Shown here: piece by piece, positions 8,852 to 17,459 of the stretch
Position numbering within the stretch: the stretch's first letter is position 1
Layout of the letters: each line of letters starts with the position of its first letter
Notes under the pieces: generated by a model
Told to the model about the DNA's origin: nothing
Databases searched by the model: none
Seen by the model: the letters and a program-made list of their open reading frames with translations, nothing else
Position numbers and translations under genes: made by a program
Assembly (NCBI RefSeq): GCF_025995175.1
Contig: NZ_BAPV01000001.1
Span: 1 to 64,000, forward strand
From: Asaia krungthepensis NRIC 0535
Lineage (GTDB): Bacteria; Pseudomonadota; Alphaproteobacteria; Acetobacterales; Acetobacteraceae
DNA length: 64,000 nucleotides
Direction of reading: 5' to 3'

Positions 8852-11155
8852 ATGCGCGCGGATTTCACCCGGACGGGTTTGGCGATGTGTGTTTCCCTCA
8901 TGGCATTAATGGCGGGAAGCGCCCGGGCGCAGGACCAGAAACAGCAGAAAACGGCGCAGACCATGTCTTCTCCGGCGATGGCGGGACGTCAGTCCGTCAC
9001 GCATGGGAGCCCGGCGTCACAGAGCAAGGCAAGCCCGGGTAGTGCGACCCGTGCCGCTTCGATGCCAGGCCGCAATCAGACGGCCGCCTCGCGCGCAACA
9101 GGTCCGACATCCAATGCTGAGATGCTGACCGTGCGTGGCCAGAAAGGAGCGACGATTGCGTCATCGGCCACAAAATCCTCCACCCCGCTGATCGAGACGG
9201 CGCAGTCCGTAACGGTTGTCACCCGCAATGAGATGGATATCCGCGGTGTGCTGACACTTAACCAGGCAGTGCGCTATGCGGCGGGTATTACCCCTGACCT
9301 GCGCGGGGGGGTCGGCACGCGTTACGATCTGTTCCAGCTGCGTGGCTTCACCATTCCCGAATTCCTTGACGGATTGCGTCTGCAGGACAGCCCGACCGGC
9401 TATGCCATTGCGCAGATCGACACGTCACGTCTCGACCGTCTGGAAATCCTGAAAGGCCCGGCTTCTGCGCTTTACGGTCAGTCGAGCCCCGGCGGACTGG
9501 TTGCATTGTCGAGCAAATTGCCGACCGATCGCGCCTCTTACGGTTCGGTCAATGCCACGGGCGGCATGTTCGATCTGTACCGTGTCGATGCCGATATGGG
9601 CGGTTACGCCACCAGGGACGGGTCGATCCGCTATCGCCTTTACGGGACGATTAACGGTCAGCACACGCAGCTTGTTCGTACGGGCAGCCGCCGCTTTTCC
9701 ATTAGCCCATCGGTCACCTTTGGCGGTAACGGGCCGGACACTTTCACCCTGCTTGGCAATTATCAGTACGATCCCGAAGCAGGAACCTATGGCGGTGTAC
9801 CGCTAGAAGGCTCGCTCAAGCCCGCGCCTTTTGGCGGCTATCTGCCCCGCAATTTCTACGATGGCGATGCGCGCTTCGAGAAGTTCAACCGCAAGCATGG
9901 CGGCATCACCTATATCTATAACCACCGCTTCAACAGCGACTGGAATTTCTCGACGCGCGGTCGTTATGACGACATCAAGACGCAATATCGCAGTGTCTAT
10001 GATGCTGGATACTGGGACGCCGACGGCATGCTGCCGCGCTATGGTTTCGGGACCACCGAGCACACGCGCAATCTGGCGTTTGACAGCAATGTTCATGGCA
10101 AGCTGCGCACGGGGCCGCTCACGCATATGATCATGGCAGGCTTCGATTATCAGCAGCAATGGGCCAATGAAACGGCGGGGCAGAGCGCGGCCCCCGATCT
10201 GAATGTCTTCGCCCCGGATTACGACATGGGCATCGACCCGCTTGAGACCTATGCGCGCTACAAGGTGAATTCGCATCAGATCGGCGTTTACGGTCAGGAT
10301 GAGATTCATTGGGGCGGTCTGGTGCTGACGGGTAGCATCCGCAATGACTGGTTCCGCTCGCGCCAGATCGAGTATTATTCGGCGTCCAATTCCAAGCAGA
10401 GCCCGAGCCAGATCACATGGCGAGCCGGGGGGCTCTATCACTTCAAGTTCGGCCTCGCGCCCTATATCAGCTATGCTACTTCGTTCCAGCCCCAGACTGG
10501 CGTGGTGCTTGAGACGAGCGGCGCCACGCATCAGGCCAATCCGTCGATCGGCAAACAGCTAGAGGGCGGTCTGAAATATCAGTTGCCCGGTACGCCCATC
10601 CTGTTGACGGCAGCAGGATTCCATATCGAGCAGACCAACGTGCTCGTGTCCATTCCGAATACGATCTACAACACCCAGCAGGGCCTGGTGCATTCTGACG
10701 GATTCGAATTCGAGGCGCATATCGATAGCTGGCACAACCTGATGGTCGAGGCCGCAGTGAGCGTACAGCGCGTGCATGACGATTCCACTGGCAAGCCGCT
10801 CATCCAGTCGGGCCGCGGCAACGCCTCGCTCTTCGGATTTTACACCATTCCCAAGGGCCGCTTCAAATCACTCGGTCTCGGGGCAGGCATGCGCTATTCC
10901 GCCTCGGCCTATGGCGGTGAAGCCAGCTATGGCAGTGTGAAAGTGCCGCAATACGCGCTGTTCGATGCCTCGCTGCGTTACGATCTGGCGAACGTCTCGA
11001 AATCGCTCAAGGGCTGGACGGTGGGTGCCAGCGTGCGCAATCTTTTCGACAAGAATTACGTGACCAATTGCCTCGCCTACGCGTCTTACGGGCAGGAATT
11101 CTGCTATTACGGCGAACGCCGCAATGCGCAGGGCACAATCGGTTTCGCCTGGTGA
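8852..11155 (+). CDS. TonB-dependent siderophore-type receptor
   Basis: The 767-residue outer-membrane receptor has a signal peptide (cleavage near ARAQ), a Ser/Ala-rich linker to about residue 85, then a plug with TPLIETAQSVTVVTR, FQLRGF, DGLRLQDSPTGYAIAQ and DRLEILKGPASALYGQSSPG. These are the hallmark strings of the siderophore-receptor subfamily (FhuA/FpvA/FoxA type). The barrel ends VRNLFDKNYVTNC and a terminal W. It probably takes up a ferric hydroxamate or related ferrisiderophore. It follows an intergenic hairpin and so likely has its own promoter, though I could not fix -35/-10 boxes. Confidence 0.93.
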   Translation: MRADFTRTGLAMCVSLMALMAGSARAQDQKQQKTAQTMSSPAMAGRQSVTHGSPASQSKASPGSATRAASMPGRNQTAASRATGPTSNAEMLTVRGQKGATIASSATKSSTPLIETAQSVTVVTRNEMDIRGVLTLNQAVRYAAGITPDLRGGVGTRYDLFQLRGFTIPEFLDGLRLQDSPTGYAIAQIDTSRLDRLEILKGPASALYGQSSPGGLVALSSKLPTDRASYGSVNATGGMFDLYRVDADMGGYATRDGSIRYRLYGTINGQHTQLVRTGSRRFSISPSVTFGGNGPDTFTLLGNYQYDPEAGTYGGVPLEGSLKPAPFGGYLPRNFYDGDARFEKFNRKHGGITYIYNHRFNSDWNFSTRGRYDDIKTQYRSVYDAGYWDADGMLPRYGFGTTEHTRNLAFDSNVHGKLRTGPLTHMIMAGFDYQQQWANETAGQSAAPDLNVFAPDYDMGIDPLETYARYKVNSHQIGVYGQDEIHWGGLVLTGSIRNDWFRSRQIEYYSASNSKQSPSQITWRAGGLYHFKFGLAPYISYATSFQPQTGVVLETSGATHQANPSIGKQLEGGLKYQLPGTPILLTAAGFHIEQTNVLVSIPNTIYNTQQGLVHSDGFEFEAHIDSWHNLMVEAAVSVQRVHDDSTGKPLIQSGRGNASLFGFYTIPKGRFKSLGLGAGMRYSASAYGGEASYGSVKVPQYALFDASLRYDLANVSKSLKGWTVGASVRNLFDKNYVTNCLAYASYGQEFCYYGERRNAQGTIGFAW

Positions 11156-11196
11156 TGTGAGCGCTCGGGGCTGTCGAGGCCCCGGCCGATCAGGAG

Positions 11197-11232
11197 AAAA
11201 ACCCCGTAGCGCCGGTGCGCTACGGGGTTTTC
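11197..11232. terminator. Bidirectional rho-independent terminator
   Basis: AAAACCCCGTAGCG (11198-11211) pairs perfectly with CGCTACGGGGTTTT (11218-11231), extendable by one C-G pair to a 4-nt loop. It has A and T tracts on both flanks and sits between the convergent siderophore receptor and nucleoside hydrolase genes, so it can serve both. Confidence 0.9.
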
Positions 11233-11254
11233 TGTTTCATCCGGGCTTCGAGCT

Positions 11255-12199
11255 TCAGGGAAGGCGCGACAGGCGTTCCGTCAGCACCTGATAGAACCCG
11301 TCTGCATCGACATCGCGCATATAGAGCGCATTGGCAGGCCTGCCGGTCACGCTCCAATAATCCACAACGGTCTGGCCTGCCGAGAGCGGGCTTTGTGTCT
11401 CGATCTCCACATTGACGAGGCGCCCCTGAAACAGATCGGGGCGCAGCAGCCACATGATGGTGCAAGGGTCATGCAAGGGCGCACCGGGCCAGCCATATTT
11501 CTCGAGGTCGAAACGCTCGGAAAAGCCAAGCATACCGCCCACGCAGCGACCGGCAGCGTTGCCGATGGCGCGTATGCGCCCGAGCCGTGAAGGGGTGGTC
11601 AGCACCTGATGGGTGACATCGAGCGGCAAAAGGACCACCGGCACCCCCGAAGCGAGCACAATGGCGGCGGCCTCAGGATCGACATAGGCGTTGAATTCGG
11701 CATTGGGGGTGATGTTTCCCCCCTCGAAACAGGCCCCCAGCATGGACACGACGCGATTGATGCGCGGCGCGATATCGGGGGCCTTCTGCAAAGCGGTGGC
11801 CAGATTGGTCATCGGGCCCAGCGTCACGATGGTCAGGCTGCCCTCCGGCTCGTGACGCAGCGTCTCGATCAGGAAATCGACCGCGTGGGGAGAGTCGGCC
11901 TGTCTGGCGGGGGCGGGCAGGTCCGCACCATCCAGCCCGCTTTCTCCATGCACATGATCGGCGCGCACAGGCGGGCGGGCCAAGGGCAGGTCGCATCCGC
12001 TATGCAGCGGGATATCTTCACGTCCAGCCAGTTCCAGAATGGCGGCGGCATTGCGCGTGGTATTGGCGATGCCGCTATTGCCGCCCACAGTGAGGATCGC
12101 CTCGACCGTGATATCCTCTGGCGAGGCCAGCGCCAGCAGAATGGCAACGGCGTCGTCCTGTCCGGGGTCGGTATCGATGATGATCCGTGTGGGCGTCAT
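11255..12199 (-). CDS. Inosine-uridine preferring nucleoside hydrolase
   Basis: This enzyme cleaves the N-glycosidic bond of ribonucleosides to give a base and ribose. The N-terminal IIIDTDPGQDDAVAILLAL carries the DTDPGxDD calcium-binding signature (residues 9-16) diagnostic of the IunH/Rih family, and the length of 314 residues is normal. Later blocks such as VTLGPMTNLATAL and PNAEFNAYVDPEAA fit the family. No signal peptide is visible, so it is cytosolic and serves nucleoside salvage. It is the last gene of a leftward group, 21 bp after the DUF3297 gene. The exact nucleoside preference cannot be read from sequence. Confidence 0.93.
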   Translation of the reverse strand: MTPTRIIIDTDPGQDDAVAILLALASPEDITVEAILTVGGNSGIANTTRNAAAILELAGREDIPLHSGCDLPLARPPVRADHVHGESGLDGADLPAPARQADSPHAVDFLIETLRHEPEGSLTIVTLGPMTNLATALQKAPDIAPRINRVVSMLGACFEGGNITPNAEFNAYVDPEAAAIVLASGVPVVLLPLDVTHQVLTTPSRLGRIRAIGNAAGRCVGGMLGFSERFDLEKYGWPGAPLHDPCTIMWLLRPDLFQGRLVNVEIETQSPLSAGQTVVDYWSVTGRPANALYMRDVDADGFYQVLTERLSRLP

Positions 12200-12220
12200 G
12201 GAACGGTTCCCTGTCAGAGA

Positions 12221-12493
12221 TTACGCCTTGCCGGCTTCTCCGGCGTCATCCCCTTCAGGGCCCTTGATCCAGGCTTCCACCTTGCCGGATACCTTGATGG
12301 TCATGGGGTTGCCCTTGCGGTCGAGTGTCTTGCCCACGGCCAGACGCACCCAGCCTTCGCTGATGCAGTATTCCTGCACATTCGTGCGTTCCTCACCATT
12401 GAAGCGGATGCCGATGCCTTTTTCCAGCAGGGCCTCGTCATAGAACGGGCTGCCCGGTGTGGCGCTCAGACGGTCTGGCATGGTGTCGCTCAT
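12221..12493 (-). CDS. DUF3297 family small protein
   Basis: The product of 90 residues begins MSDTMPDRLSATPGSPFYD and contains GIGIRFNGEERTNVQEYCI, EGWVRLAVGKTLDRKGNP and KVSGKVEAWIKG, matching the small conserved DUF3297 family of proteobacteria, whose function is unknown. The ATG at 12491-12493 is chosen over a longer upstream frame because a GGAGG ribosome-binding site stands 8 bases before it and conservation begins there. Basic and acidic residues alternate and there is no signal or membrane segment. It sits between mmsA and the nucleoside hydrolase gene, with a strong hairpin upstream, so it may be transcribed from its own promoter. Confidence 0.85.
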   Translation of the reverse strand: MSDTMPDRLSATPGSPFYDEALLEKGIGIRFNGEERTNVQEYCISEGWVRLAVGKTLDRKGNPMTIKVSGKVEAWIKGPEGDDAGEAGKA

Positions 12494-12577
12494 GGGAATT
12501 CCTCCGGTTTGGCGCGTGTTCCAGTTCTTGTCATGGGACATAGCCCGAGTTCCGGCTCGCGCAAAGCGCCGGAACGC

Positions 12578-12614
12578 AAAACGGGCGCGGGGGTGTGCAC
12601 CCTCGCGCCCGTTT
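12578..12614 (-). terminator. GC-rich terminator-like hairpin between mmsA and the DUF3297 gene
   Basis: AAACGGGCGCG and CGCGCCCGTTT form an 11-bp stem, with further G-C and G-T pairs inside. It lies downstream of the mmsA stop on the leftward strand and upstream of the DUF3297 start. Confidence 0.7.
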
Positions 12615-12659
12615 GGGGCAGTTTTACGGCCTGGGAAGATGATCCCCCCAACCCGGTAT

Positions 12660-12684
12660 GTCCCGGGCCGGTATGCCCCGGGAC
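12660..12684 (-). terminator. Hairpin directly at the mmsA stop codon
   Basis: GTCCCGGG and CCCGGGAC form a perfect 8-bp stem around a 9-nt loop and touch the stop codon at 12685. Together with the hairpin at 12578-12614 it makes a tandem pair of structures at the mmsA 3' end. Confidence 0.5.
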
Positions 12685-14181
12685 TTAGCTCAGCGTGGGC
12701 ATCACGAAATCCGCGCCCTGACGGATGCCTGTCGGCCAGCGTGAGGTGACGGCCTTGTATTTGGTGAAGAAGCGCACGCCCTCGGCCCCGTGCATATGAT
12801 GATCGCCGAACAGAGAGGCTTTCCACCCGCCGAAGGAGTGGAACGCCATGGGTACCGGAATCGGCACGTTCACGCCGACCATGCCAGCCTGCACGCGATG
12901 GGTGAAGGCACGGGCGCTATCGCCATCACGGGTGAAGATGGCGGTGCCATTGCCGAATTCATGGTCGTTGACCAGCTTCAGCGCGGTCTCGAAATCGGGC
13001 ACGCGCACGACAGCCAGAACGGGGCCAAAGATTTCCTCGCGATAGAGGCGCATCTCCGGTGTCACATGATCGAACAGCGACCCGCCAAGGAAGAAGCCAT
13101 CCGGGTTCTGCGTCGATTTGAAATCGCGGCCATCGACCAGCAGCCTGGCACCTTCCTCAGCCCCGAGCGTGACGTAGGAGGCCACCTTGTCGCGATGGAC
13201 TCTGGTGACCAGCGGGCCCATTTCGGTCGCGTCATCCGTGCCATTGCCGATTTTCAGCGCCTTGACCTTGGGGATCAGCTTGTCGACCAGCGCATCGGCC
13301 ACAGGACCAACGGCCACGGCCACTGAAATGGCCATGCAGCGTTCGCCTGCCGAGCCATAGGCCGCACCCATCAGGGCATCGACGGTCTTGTCGAGGTCGC
13401 AATCGGGCATGATGACGGCATGGTTCTTGGCACCGCCCAGAGCCTGAACGCGCTTGCCGTGGGCTACGCCGGTCTCGTGGATGTAGCGGGCGATGGGGGT
13501 GGAGCCCACAAAGCTGATCGCCTGCACATCCGGGTGCTTGAGCAGCGCGTCTACAACCAGCTTGTCGCCATGCACAACTTGGAACACGCCATCGGGCAGG
13601 CCTGCCTGCTTCAGCAGATCGGCGAGGACGAGCGAGGCCGAAGGGTCGCGCTCGGAGGGTTTGAGGATGAAGCAGTTACCGCAGGCGAGCGCCATCGGTG
13701 CCATCCAGAGAGGCACCATGACCGGGAAGTTGAACGGGGTGATGCCCGCAACCACGCCCAGAGGCTGGCGCATCGACCAGGCATCGATGCCGCGTCCGAC
13801 CTGCTCGGTAAATTCGCCCTTGAGCAGTTCGGGCGCCCCCGTGGCGAATTCCACGACTTCCATCCCACGTGTGACTTCGCCAAGCGCATCGGACAGGACC
13901 TTGCCATGCTCCGAGGTGATGACAGCTGCCAGATCATGGGCGTGCTTCTCGATCAGGTCACGAAAACGGAAAAGAACGCGCGCACGGGCGAGCGGCGTGG
14001 TCTGGGACCAGCCAGGGAAAGCAGCCTTCGCAGCAGAAACCGCATCATCAACGTCCTTCGTATCGCCAAGGGCGAGCTGGGCCGTCACCTTTCCTGTGGC
14101 AGGGTTGAACACATCGCCGCGCTTGCTGCCATGGCCTTCGGTACGTGACCCGTTGATGTAATGCTGAATCAGACTGCTCAT
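12685..14181 (-). CDS. mmsA: Methylmalonate-semialdehyde dehydrogenase (CoA-acylating)
   Basis: The 498-residue enzyme oxidises (methyl)malonate semialdehyde to propionyl- or acetyl-CoA with NAD+ and CoA, a late step of valine, thymine or inositol breakdown. It reads like a family member from the start ([13 protein letters not shown]), with [14 protein letters not shown], the cofactor GSTPIARYI region, [14 protein letters not shown] and the catalytic C282 in GSAGERCMA. These strings separate MmsA from other aldehyde dehydrogenases. The ATG at 14179-14181 is chosen over an upstream in-frame start because an AAGGAAGAGGAA ribosome-binding site precedes it. No other valine or inositol genes adjoin it. 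Confidence 0.93.
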   Translation of the reverse strand: MSSLIQHYINGSRTEGHGSKRGDVFNPATGKVTAQLALGDTKDVDDAVSAAKAAFPGWSQTTPLARARVLFRFRDLIEKHAHDLAAVITSEHGKVLSDALGEVTRGMEVVEFATGAPELLKGEFTEQVGRGIDAWSMRQPLGVVAGITPFNFPVMVPLWMAPMALACGNCFILKPSERDPSASLVLADLLKQAGLPDGVFQVVHGDKLVVDALLKHPDVQAISFVGSTPIARYIHETGVAHGKRVQALGGAKNHAVIMPDCDLDKTVDALMGAAYGSAGERCMAISVAVAVGPVADALVDKLIPKVKALKIGNGTDDATEMGPLVTRVHRDKVASYVTLGAEEGARLLVDGRDFKSTQNPDGFFLGGSLFDHVTPEMRLYREEIFGPVLAVVRVPDFETALKLVNDHEFGNGTAIFTRDGDSARAFTHRVQAGMVGVNVPIPVPMAFHSFGGWKASLFGDHHMHGAEGVRFFTKYKAVTSRWPTGIRQGADFVMPTLS

Positions 14182-14840
14182 GAACGTCTTCCTCTTCCTT
14201 GCGGCCTTGCGACGTATCCTCATGGACCGTCACCCTCATTCCGCCTTATAGCATCTGTCCGTGCGCGTGGATTTCAACTCTCGCTGCGGGTCGACGCCTT
14301 GCTCTGTGTGGAAATTAATATTCCCTTTTTATCAGCAGAGAAGAAAAATTATTCCATATCGGATGTATCACGGTCACTTTCTGGTGAACGTACTCGGCAG
14401 ATCGCGAGGGTCTGAGGGGCCTCCGGCCATTGAGATGGGTCATGACCGGCCTCTACTCAATATCCGGCTGTACTCATCTTCCAAGACCGTAGGCTGCGCG
14501 GCTTTTCACGCCCTTTTCCCTTGGAAGGGCGAGATTTCCGGGCGCGCTGCACGGCTGATCGTGCTGGGCGAATGGCCGAGTTGCACCCTGAGAGCGCGGC
14601 GCCACGAGGATACGGCCCCGTTCAGGCGATTACGGTCAGTGTCCTTGTCCGAACCGGTCATGCCCCGAGGCGTTTGCGGTATTCCCAAACGGGGGCTCCG
14701 ACCCTTCGGGGCTCATTGCCGGTTTACCCCGTGGCTGAAAATCAGGAGCGATTCCCAGGGAAGCGCGTGGGAGGGGTTGCCCCTGCACGATACTCCTGAG
14801 AGTTTCCTGCCATCGTCACTCTCAAGATCGAAGAGGTCTG
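14182..14840. other. 659-bp gap with several strong RNA-type inverted repeats
   Basis: I see no convincing gene, although a 251-codon open frame crosses the region; its composition resembles nothing known and it runs into the lipoprotein gene in another frame. Two clear stem-loops are present: CGCCCTT/AAGGGCG at 14509-14531, and a nested structure at 14662-14712 in which GCCCCGA pairs with TCGGGGC and encloses a GTTTG/CAAAC hairpin. ATTGAG/CTCAAT arms lie near 14439-14461. This could be a structured leader of the downstream gene or a small RNA; it does not match tmRNA, RNase P RNA or SRP RNA as I know them. The left 150 bp are AT-rich and may hold promoters. Confidence 0.35.
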
Positions 14841-15992
14841 ATGCGTTCTGCTCTTGCCATGATGGCTGTTTCCGCCCTGACCCTGACCGCCTGCGCCATG
14901 GATGCCGACGAAGACGCCGAATCGCGCTACGCTCCTGTCGCGGCCGGACAGGCCATCAAGCTCGAGCAGAAAAACGCGCCCATTCCCGGTACGGCCTATC
15001 GCATGGCTTATCGTAGCACCGATGCTCATGATCCGACCCATCTTGTTGCGGTCTCGGCCGAGGTCATGATCCCACGCGGCACGCCACCTGCCGGAGGATG
15101 GCCGGTCATGGCCTGGGCTCACGGGACAAGCGGCATTGGCCTGACCTGTGCGCCCTCGATCATGGGTATCGGGGGGCCTCAGGCGAGTTTCTACGGAAGC
15201 TGGCTGCGTCGCGGCTATGCGGTGGTGGCGACAGACTACCCCGGTCTGGGCGAGCCTGGCGCCGCGCTCTATCTGAACGCAAAATCCGAGGGCATGGCCG
15301 TTCTGGATTCTGTGCGTGCGGCGCGACGTCGCTTTTCGGCGCTGAGCGGCCATGTGGTGCTGCTGGGACATGATCAGGGCGCCCAAGCCGTTCTAGCGGC
15401 CTCAGCTCTTGCCCGATCCTATGCTCCCAGTCTTCAGGTCAAGGGTACGATCGCGCTCGGCGCACCTTATTTCGACGGGGATTCAGGTCACATCCTGACC
15501 CAGTCGCACGGTGCACGCCGCTTCGCACCGGGTGTCGTCTACGGGCTTCTGCTCGGGGCCTCTCTGGGCGCAGCGGATCCTGGTTTCGACCCATCGAGCG
15601 CCTTCAAGCCGCGGGCACTGCCTCTCTATCGCAAGGCTAGCGAACTCTGCCGTGGCGATTTTTTCGGCGCCGTGGAACACGCCGGTCTGACCCCCGACAA
15701 TACGTTCCAGCCCGATGCTGAGAATGCCCTGGCGCCCGCGCTGCAATGGGCCCGCTATCCCTCCCTCAAGCTGACCTCTCCCGTGATGCTGGGGATTGCG
15801 ACGAACGATACGCAGGTTCCTCCGGCGCAGCAGGAAAAGCTCAAACAAGCCCTTTGTTCAGCCGGGACGAGCGTGAGTGTGCATCACTATCGTGTCGAAC
15901 ATTCCCCTCTGCTCAATGCAGCCGAGAGCGAGGCCCAGACCTTTGCTGATCGCAGCCTCCAGGGTGATGCACTCTCGTCCGATTGTCAGTGA
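14841..15992 (+). CDS. Lipoprotein alpha/beta hydrolase of the secretory-lipase type, Asp at the nucleophile position
   Basis: The 383-residue protein starts with a lipoprotein signal (MRSALAMMAVSALTLTAC; lipobox Cys about residue 18). The alpha/beta hydrolase body has MAWAHGTSGIGLTC (oxyanion region), VVATDYPGLG, a nucleophile elbow GHDQG (176-180), TNDTQVP as the likely acid loop and EHSPLL as the catalytic His. The overall order matches the secretory lipase/inhibitor-like esterases (LIP family), which normally have GxSxG. Here the elbow residue is D178 (codon GAT), as in haloalkane dehalogenases and epoxide hydrolases. It is either a hydrolase with an altered mechanism or inactive as an esterase. 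Monocistronic; followed by a hairpin at 16005. Confidence 0.85.
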   Translation: MRSALAMMAVSALTLTACAMDADEDAESRYAPVAAGQAIKLEQKNAPIPGTAYRMAYRSTDAHDPTHLVAVSAEVMIPRGTPPAGGWPVMAWAHGTSGIGLTCAPSIMGIGGPQASFYGSWLRRGYAVVATDYPGLGEPGAALYLNAKSEGMAVLDSVRAARRRFSALSGHVVLLGHDQGAQAVLAASALARSYAPSLQVKGTIALGAPYFDGDSGHILTQSHGARRFAPGVVYGLLLGASLGAADPGFDPSSAFKPRALPLYRKASELCRGDFFGAVEHAGLTPDNTFQPDAENALAPALQWARYPSLKLTSPVMLGIATNDTQVPPAQQEKLKQALCSAGTSVSVHHYRVEHSPLLNAAESEAQTFADRSLQGDALSSDCQ

Positions 15993-16004
15993 GGCGTCAG
16001 GTTA

Positions 16005-16021
16005 TCAGGGCTTTGCCCTGA
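16005..16021. terminator. Short hairpin between convergent genes
   Basis: TCAGGGC and GCCCTGA form a 7-bp stem with a TTT loop 13 bp after the lipoprotein gene. It is perfect but short, with no T-run. Confidence 0.4.
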
Positions 16022-16076
16022 ACCCTGCTATAGTGCGACCGCCCTCGAAAAATCTCTCCGCGACGGCTCAGCGCCT

Positions 16077-16571
16077 TCAGTAGAGGTCTCGTGAGAGGGA
16101 TGTCGCGGCGAGTTGTAGGCCGCCGAGCAGGAGACACAGGGTGGAACTCCATATCCAGAAGGAGAAGCTGCCCCCTAGCCCGGCGATGTAGAGCGTTTCC
16201 ATGTGGACGCCATTCAGGCGCAGCAGGGTCAGTAGAAAAATGCCGATAGCGCCGCGCCCCAGAAGCAGCGCAGTGACCGTGAAAAGAAAAAGCCGCAGAG
16301 CGGGCAACGGAAGTCGAGGGAGCAAGCGTGCCCCTGCCAGAGCGCAATAGGCTCCGGCAAGGAGAACAAGACCGATCCCACCGATGATTGCCGCCGGATG
16401 CCAGTCCCCCTGCAATGACTTGCGTACCATATCGGGGCCAGCGCCCATGAATCCGTAGGCTGACGGGCCGTAATAGAGCGTAGCCGCGTGAGCGGCAGCG
16501 GCGATCGCAAGCAGGAGTCCTGACAGTGTCAGAAGGCCTTTCGAGACGAATGGAGCATATCTGTAAATCAT
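16077..16571 (-). CDS. Four-helix membrane protein of unknown function
   Basis: I do not recognise this 164-residue protein. Four hydrophobic segments are visible: about 10-30, 61-82, 88-112 and 130-152, joined by short loops; one carries RLLPRLPLP and another the LRLNGVHMETLYI stretch. No catalytic motif or signal-peptidase site is seen. The N-terminus MIYRYAPFVSKG is short and cytoplasmic. It ends close to the lipoprotein hydrolase gene but points the other way, and is divergent from the small membrane protein/XRE pair at 16885. Confidence 0.7.
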   Translation of the reverse strand: MIYRYAPFVSKGLLTLSGLLLAIAAAAHAATLYYGPSAYGFMGAGPDMVRKSLQGDWHPAAIIGGIGLVLLAGAYCALAGARLLPRLPLPALRLFLFTVTALLLGRGAIGIFLLTLLRLNGVHMETLYIAGLGGSFSFWIWSSTLCLLLGGLQLAATSLSRDLY

Positions 16572-16803
16572 TGAGTTACTGTAGTGTATCGATCGTAGAT
16601 GCGAAAACAGTATTTGTTTTGTATTTTTTATTGTACCGTTTCTCTCTCGAATTCCATAAGGGCCAGGCTGAAATCCGATGATGTCGGGTATCTCCGGTCA
16701 AGCCTCGCCCCATAAAGGATCTCTTATTTGAAAACACGGAATGTGGGACTCGTCTGTTGCCCTCTCCTGTCACTACTCCGGTCATCCCCAAAGACTGCAG
16801 TGC

Positions 16804-16873
16804 TGACGAATTCGTCAACATGTAAAGCTTGCTTTCCAGTGTCAGGTCTCTAATGTGTAAAGCGTGCTTTACA
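16804..16873. promoter_or_regulatory. Double palindromic operator before the membrane protein/XRE regulator pair
   Basis: TGTAAAGCGTGCTTTACA (16856-16873) is an inverted repeat of 8-bp arms around GT, and TGTAAAGCTTGCTTTCCA (16821-16838) is an imperfect copy whose start is 35 bp upstream. A perfect 14-bp palindrome, TGACGAATTCGTCA, lies at 16804-16817. The right-hand site ends 11 bp before the ATG at 16885 and touches its ribosome-binding site. A regulator bound here would block transcription or initiation; the downstream XRE protein is the obvious candidate (inference). The rest of 16572-16884 is AT-rich and shows no gene. Confidence 0.6.
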
Positions 16874-16884
16874 TGGAGGGAGAC

Positions 16885-17265
16885 ATGTTCAGGTCAGCTC
16901 GTTATGGGATCGAACTAGGCGCGGCGATAGCGCTTTATGGAATTCTTCTTTGCGCGGCGAACAGGATTGAATTCCTTTACCATCCGATCGGGCTCTGGCT
17001 GTTCGCGCTCAGCATGATGCCAATGATCGGCGCGTTTGCCGGTGCCTGGGCGATTCTGCGAGGAATTCATCGCATGGATGAGTTGCAAAGACGGGTCCAG
17101 CTCGACGCGATTGCCATATCGTTTCTCGGCACGGCGCTGATTACCTTCGGCTGGGGTTTCGGCGAGAGCGCGGGTCTGCCTCCCTTGAGGGCTTTTGCGG
17201 TGTGGCCGATCATGGGCGGTATTTGGGGCATCAGCCTTATTTTCACGAGCTGGAAATATCGTTGA
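16885..17265 (+). CDS. Small four-helix membrane protein, partner of the XRE regulator
   Basis: The 126-residue protein has four hydrophobic segments (about 9-24, 33-57, 71-90, 97-116) with a conserved-looking acidic/basic turn RGIHRMDELQRRVQLDA between helices 2 and 3. Small membrane proteins of this look are commonly encoded directly upstream of an XRE regulator like the one here; function unknown. The ATG at 16885 follows GGAGGGAG, a good ribosome-binding site, and is preferred to a GTG at 16864 inside the operator. Its stop codon overlaps the TTG start of the regulator, indicating translational coupling. Confidence 0.8.
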   Translation: MFRSARYGIELGAAIALYGILLCAANRIEFLYHPIGLWLFALSMMPMIGAFAGAWAILRGIHRMDELQRRVQLDAIAISFLGTALITFGWGFGESAGLPPLRAFAVWPIMGGIWGISLIFTSWKYR

Positions 17266-17459
17266 AAAACCGGATGCGCGATCTGCGTCTGACCAGGGGA
17301 CTCAGTCAGAACGCTCTCGCGGAGACACTGGGCGTTTCTCGCCAGACCATTAACGCCATCGAGAATGAGCGTTACGATCCGAGCCTGCCTCTGGCTTTCG
17401 CCATAGCAAGGGTTTTCAACCTCAGGATCGAGGAAATCTTCATACCTGATTTCTGCTGA
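17262..17459 (+). CDS. Small XRE-family DNA-binding regulator
   Basis: The 65-residue protein is almost only a helix-turn-helix: KNRMRDLRLTRGLSQNALAE, LGVSRQTINAIENERYDPSL, then LAFAIARVFNLRIEEIF. This matches the short XRE regulators usually starting KNRLKELR, which is why I take the TTG at 17262, overlapping the upstream stop (TTGA), rather than the ATG at 17274. It probably represses its own operon through the TGTAAAGC palindromes at 16821-16873; that link rests on position only. The partner membrane protein may sense the signal. Confidence 0.85.
   Translation: MKNRMRDLRLTRGLSQNALAETLGVSRQTINAIENERYDPSLPLAFAIARVFNLRIEEIFIPDFC

Noticed and set aside
11609-12688. A 359-codon frame antisense to the nucleoside hydrolase
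   Set aside because: It is the mirror of a well-supported gene and has the Gly/His/Arg-rich composition of an antisense frame in GC-rich DNA.
14261-15016. A 251-codon open frame overlapping the start of the lipoprotein hydrolase
   Set aside because: It resembles nothing known, has no ribosome-binding site, and its end lies inside the well-supported lipoprotein gene in another frame; strong RNA-type stems explain the region better.
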